This document shows positions 59,661 through 64,000 of a DNA stretch of 64,000 nucleotides, one piece after another. The notes under the pieces are model-generated. The model was not told where the DNA came from. It searched no databases and saw only the letters and a list, made by a program, of their open reading frames with translations. Numbering within the stretch: position 1 is the first letter of the stretch; each line of letters opens with the position of its first letter. The stretch is from the NCBI RefSeq assembly GCF_003448965.1, contig NZ_QRGC01000002.1, forward strand, positions 310,001 through 374,000. Reading direction: 5' to 3'. The stretch is from Oceanicella sp. SM1341 (GTDB taxonomy: Bacteria > Pseudomonadota > Alphaproteobacteria > Rhodobacterales > Rhodobacteraceae). Both the position numbers and the translations under genes were made by a program.

Positions 59661-61108
59661 TCAGGCGTGCGCGACGCCCGGATAGGCGGCGCGGTAGCGG
59701 GCGAGCCGCTCGGGCCAGTCGGTGCCGGCGCGCGGGGTGATCTCGCGCTCCGGGGCGGGGCGGGTCATCACCTCGGCCGGGCTGGTGCCGGTGGCGCAGA
59801 TGGCGAGGCGGGCCGCCCCGATGGCCGCGCCGAAATCGCCCTTGCCGGGCAGGGCGATGGTGACCTGGCCCGCGTCGGCGATGGCCTGCAGCCAGTAGTC
59901 GGAGCGCGCGCCGCCGCCCACGGCATAGAGCAGCGCGGGCTCGGTGCCGCTTTCCTTCAGCGCGTCGAGGCAATCGGCCAGCGAGGCCGCCACCCCGCCC
60001 AGCACCGCGCGGGCCAGCGCGCCGGTGTCGGTGCTGCGCGAGAGGCCGGTGAAGGCGCCGCGCGCGCCGGGATCGTTGTGCGGCGTGCGCTCGCCGGAGA
60101 GATAGGGCAGGAACAGCGGGTCCGCCTCCGAGCAGGGCTGCACGGCGGCGAGCTCGGCGAGGCGCGCGGCACTCTGCCCGGTGATCTCGGAGAGCCAGTT
60201 GAGGCTGTCGGTGGCCGAGAGGGTGACGCCCATCTGGTGCCAGGTGCCCGGCACCGCGTGGCAGAAGGTGTGCACCGCGCGGCCGGGGTTTGCCGCAGGC
60301 CCGGCGGTGGCGACGAACACCACCCCGGATGTGCCGAGCGAGAGAAACCCGGTGCCCGGCGCCACCGCGCCCACGCCGCAGGCCGAGGCGGCGTTGTCCC
60401 CGCCGCCGCCCGCGATCACCGGTGCTGCGCCGGTGATGCCCCAGCGCGCGCAGAGCTCGCGCCGCAGCGCGCCGCCGGGGGCGCTGCCCTCCACCAGCCG
60501 GGGCATCTGCGCCTCCGCAAGCCCCGTGGCCTCCAGCAGCGCGGGCGACCAGCGCCGCCCCGCGAGGTCGAGCCACAGGGTGCCGGCACTGTCCGAGAGG
60601 TCGGAGACATGCTCGCCCGAGAGCTTCAGGCGCAGGTAGTCCTTGGGCAGCAGCACCTTCGCCACCCGGGCGAAGATCTCCGGCTCATGGGCCCGCACCC
60701 ATTCGAGCTTGGGCGCGGTGAAGCCCGGCATCACGATGTTGCCGCCGATGCCGCGGAAATCGGCCCGCTCCTCCAGTGCCGCGCATTCCGCCGCCGAGCG
60801 GCCGTCGTTCCACAGGATGGCCGGGCGCAGCACGGCATCGGAGGCGTCGAGCAGGGTGGCGCCGTGCATCTGGCCGGAGAGGCCGATGGCCGAGAGCGCC
60901 GCCATCTCGGCCGGGAAGCGGGTGGCGAGGGCGTCGAGCGTCTCCTCCGCCGCGCGCCACCAGGCCTCGGGGTCCTGCTCGGACCAGCCGGGATGCGGGC
61001 GCGAGACCTCGAGCGCCGCATGCGCGTCGCCGATCACCCGCTGCGCCTCGTCCACGAGGACGGTCTTCACCCCCGAGGTGCCGAGGTCGATGCCCGCAAA
61101 CACGCTCA

Positions 61109-61109
<1 letters not shown>
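59661..61109 (-). CDS. xylB: Xylulokinase
   Basis: FGGY-family kinase of 482 residues phosphorylating D-xylulose. Motifs: FAGIDLGTSGVKTVLVDE (phosphate 1), GLSGQMHGATLL with substrate contacts, LWNDGRSAAEC, and GGGGDNAASACGVG; the C-terminal ADP site is YAVGGGARSDYWLQ. Downstream of mannitol dehydrogenase, it converts xylulose made from D-arabitol into xylulose 5-phosphate. The TGATG junction couples it to the preceding gene. Confidence 0.93.
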
Positions 61110-62583
<1,474 letters not shown>

Positions 62584-62587
<4 letters not shown>

Positions 62588-63222
62588 GCAGCGATCCTTT
62601 CACGGATGGCGGAGGCGAGCTCGTCTGTCGTGGCGATGGCCACCGCGCCGGCCGGGGCCTCCAGCGGCGTCTGCGGCCAGAACATCGTGGTCATGCCCGC
62701 GGCGATGCCGGCGGCCGCCCCGGTGAGGCTGTCCTCCACGGCGATGCAGTCGGCAGGCTCGGCGCCCGCCAGCCAGGCGGCGCGCAGGTAGGGCTCGGGG
62801 TCGGGCTTGCCGCGGCGCACGTCGTTGCGGCTCACGGTGAGCAGGCCGGGGCGGGTGAGGCCCACGGCGTCGAGGTTCACCCCCACCACCATGCGGTCGG
62901 AGTTCGACACCACGGCCTGGGTCACGCCCTCGTCGCGCAGGGCGGCGAAAAGCTCGAGCGCGCCGGGGCGGCCCTTCAGCCCGGGCACCAGGCTCATGTA
63001 GGTCTTGTATTTCAGCGCCAGCCACTCGGGCAGCGCCAGCGGCAGGCCCAGCTCGGCCACCGCCCAGGCGTGCACCGAGCGCGCGTCCATGCCCACCACG
63101 TGGTCATGCAGGTCGGCGGGCGCGTCGAGCCCGCAATCGTCCAGCGCGTTCAGCAGTGCCGCTTCGTGCATCGGCTCGCTGTCCACCAGCGTGCCGTCCA
63201 TATCCCAGAAAATCGCTTTCAT
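62584..63222 (-). CDS. HAD superfamily sugar-phosphatase-like hydrolase
   Basis: HAD hydrolase of 212 residues (beta-phosphoglucomutase-like subfamily). Nucleophile motif I is FWDMDGTLVDSEPMH, motif II VVSNSD, motif III GKPDPEPYL and motif IV AVEDSLTGAAAG, all intact. Likely dephosphorylates a sugar or polyol phosphate. Embedded in the polyol operon as in other Rhodobacterales; exact role in the pathway is unknown. Confidence 0.88.
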
Positions 63223-63225
63223 GCT

Positions 63226-63999
63226 TCAGCTCATCCAGTTGCCGCCATCGACGTTGTACGTCTGGGCAACGATATAGTCCGCCTCCCGCGACGCGAGGAA
63301 GACAGCCATGCCGGTGAGGTCTTCCGCCGTGCCCATGCGCCCGTACGGCACCGCGGCGCCGACACGGGCCTTCTTCTCGCCCGGCGCCAGGCCCTCGTAT
63401 TTCGCGAAGAAGGCATCCACCCCGTCCCAGTGCTCGCCGTCGACCACGCCGGGGGCGATGGCGTTCACGTTGATGCCGTGGCGGATGAGGTCGAGCCCGG
63501 TGGACTGGGTGAGCGAGATCACCGCCGCCTTGGTGGCGCAGTAGAGCGCCACCAGCGGCTCGCCCCGGCGGCCGGCCTGGCTGGCCATGTTGATGATGCG
63601 CCCGCCGCGGCCCTGCGCGATCATGACCTTCGCCGCCGCCTGCAGGGTGAAGAGCGTGCCGGCGAGGTTCACCGCCATCAGCCGCTCGCAGGCGCCGCGC
63701 TCGATCTCCACCGTGGGGGAGGCGTGGAAGAGGGCTGCGTTGTTGACCAGGATGTCGAGCCCGCCGGCGGTGGCGGTGACCTCCTCCATCGCCGCGTCGA
63801 TGCTCTCCTGCCGGGTGACGTCGAGATGCACCGCGTAAGCCTGCGGGCCGATCCCCGCGGCGGTGGCGCGGGCGCGCTCGAGGTCGATGTCCCCGATCGC
63901 CACCCGCGCGCCCTCGCGCACATAGGCGGCCGCGAAGGCCGCGCCGATGCCGCGCGCCGCCCCGGTGATGAGCGCCGACCTGCCTTCGAGGCGTTGCAT
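63226..63999 (-). CDS. smoS: Sorbitol dehydrogenase (SmoS-type SDR)
   Basis: Short-chain dehydrogenase of 257 residues, closely resembling the Rhodobacter sorbitol (L-iditol 2-) dehydrogenase. NAD motif ITGAARGIGAAFA, acidic residue AIGDIDLERA for NAD preference, LVNNAALF, catalytic Ser in INMASQAGRRGE, YCATK with the Tyr-x-x-x-Lys pair. The C terminus ends YNVDGGNWMS. It converts sorbitol to fructose. The gene begins one base before the window edge, so upstream transporter genes expected of an smo operon lie outside. Confidence 0.92.
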   Translation of the reverse strand: MQRLEGRSALITGAARGIGAAFAAAYVREGARVAIGDIDLERARATAAGIGPQAYAVHLDVTRQESIDAAMEEVTATAGGLDILVNNAALFHASPTVEIERGACERLMAVNLAGTLFTLQAAAKVMIAQGRGGRIINMASQAGRRGEPLVALYCATKAAVISLTQSTGLDLIRHGINVNAIAPGVVDGEHWDGVDAFFAKYEGLAPGEKKARVGAAVPYGRMGTAEDLTGMAVFLASREADYIVAQTYNVDGGNWMS

Positions 64000-64000
64000 C

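Overview
The window is very GC-rich, densely coded DNA from an alphaproteobacterium, most likely a member of the Rhodobacterales (Paracoccaceae/Roseobacter type). The NepR-EcfG-PhyR general stress module is restricted to Alphaproteobacteria. The polyol cluster (sorbitol dehydrogenase, HAD phosphatase, mannitol dehydrogenase, xylulokinase) and the hom-glpX-recJ and maf-rng-yacG groupings resemble Rhodobacter-type genomes. I see no phage, insertion sequence, plasmid origin or CRISPR array. It reads as an ordinary chromosome rich in ABC transporters.

Layout. 1-3126: end of a branched-chain amino acid transporter operon with a fused LivH-LivM permease, LivG, LivF and a MarR regulator. 3374-8728: a c-di-GMP GGDEF-EAL protein, a small unknown gene, tRNA-Phe, and yacG, RNase E/G, maf and infA on the minus strand, then a TetR regulator. 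8856-12653: a TPR methyltransferase, PHA synthase and a small lipoprotein. 12752-18979: AlaC-type aminotransferase, RraB, homoserine dehydrogenase, class II FBPase and RecJ. 19042-19295: two tandem tRNA-Glu genes (TTC and CTC) with matching promoters. 19496-25544: a NIT-domain chemoreceptor, an SsuABC/NMT1-type transporter and a LysR regulator. 26022-33055: a sugar isomerase-like protein, a membrane di-iron desaturase, a PotABCD-like transporter and a divergent LysR regulator. 33062-36688: a TetR regulator and a second NMT1-type transporter. 36775-38535: ribulose-phosphate 3-epimerase and an FhuF-like iron reductase, separated by a large palindromic element.

38837-50295 is a GntR-regulated catabolic locus: class II aldolase, D-2-hydroxyacid dehydrogenase, two different amidohydrolases and a complete Dpp/Opp-type peptide/nickel transporter. 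The substrate is unknown. 50491-53754 holds a MetR-like regulator divergent from a MetE homologue that has lost two of its four zinc ligands. 54134-59544 is the general stress response: HWE/HisKA_2 kinase, EcfG, NepR and PhyR, then Dps, DUF1328, DUF883 and a YqjE-like membrane protein. Four EcfG promoters can be read directly, two of them overlapping face to face between nepR and phyR. 59661-63999 is a polyol catabolic operon that continues past the window.

The best leads are the degenerate MetE with its MetR box, the unassigned aldolase/amidohydrolase/Dpp catabolic operon, the desaturase-isomerase-transporter locus whose two promoters share a 10-bp motif, and a family of long imperfect inverted repeats in intergenic regions (37462-37761, 16818-17069, 25637-25953). 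Functional calls rest on reading sequence by eye; no database search was run.
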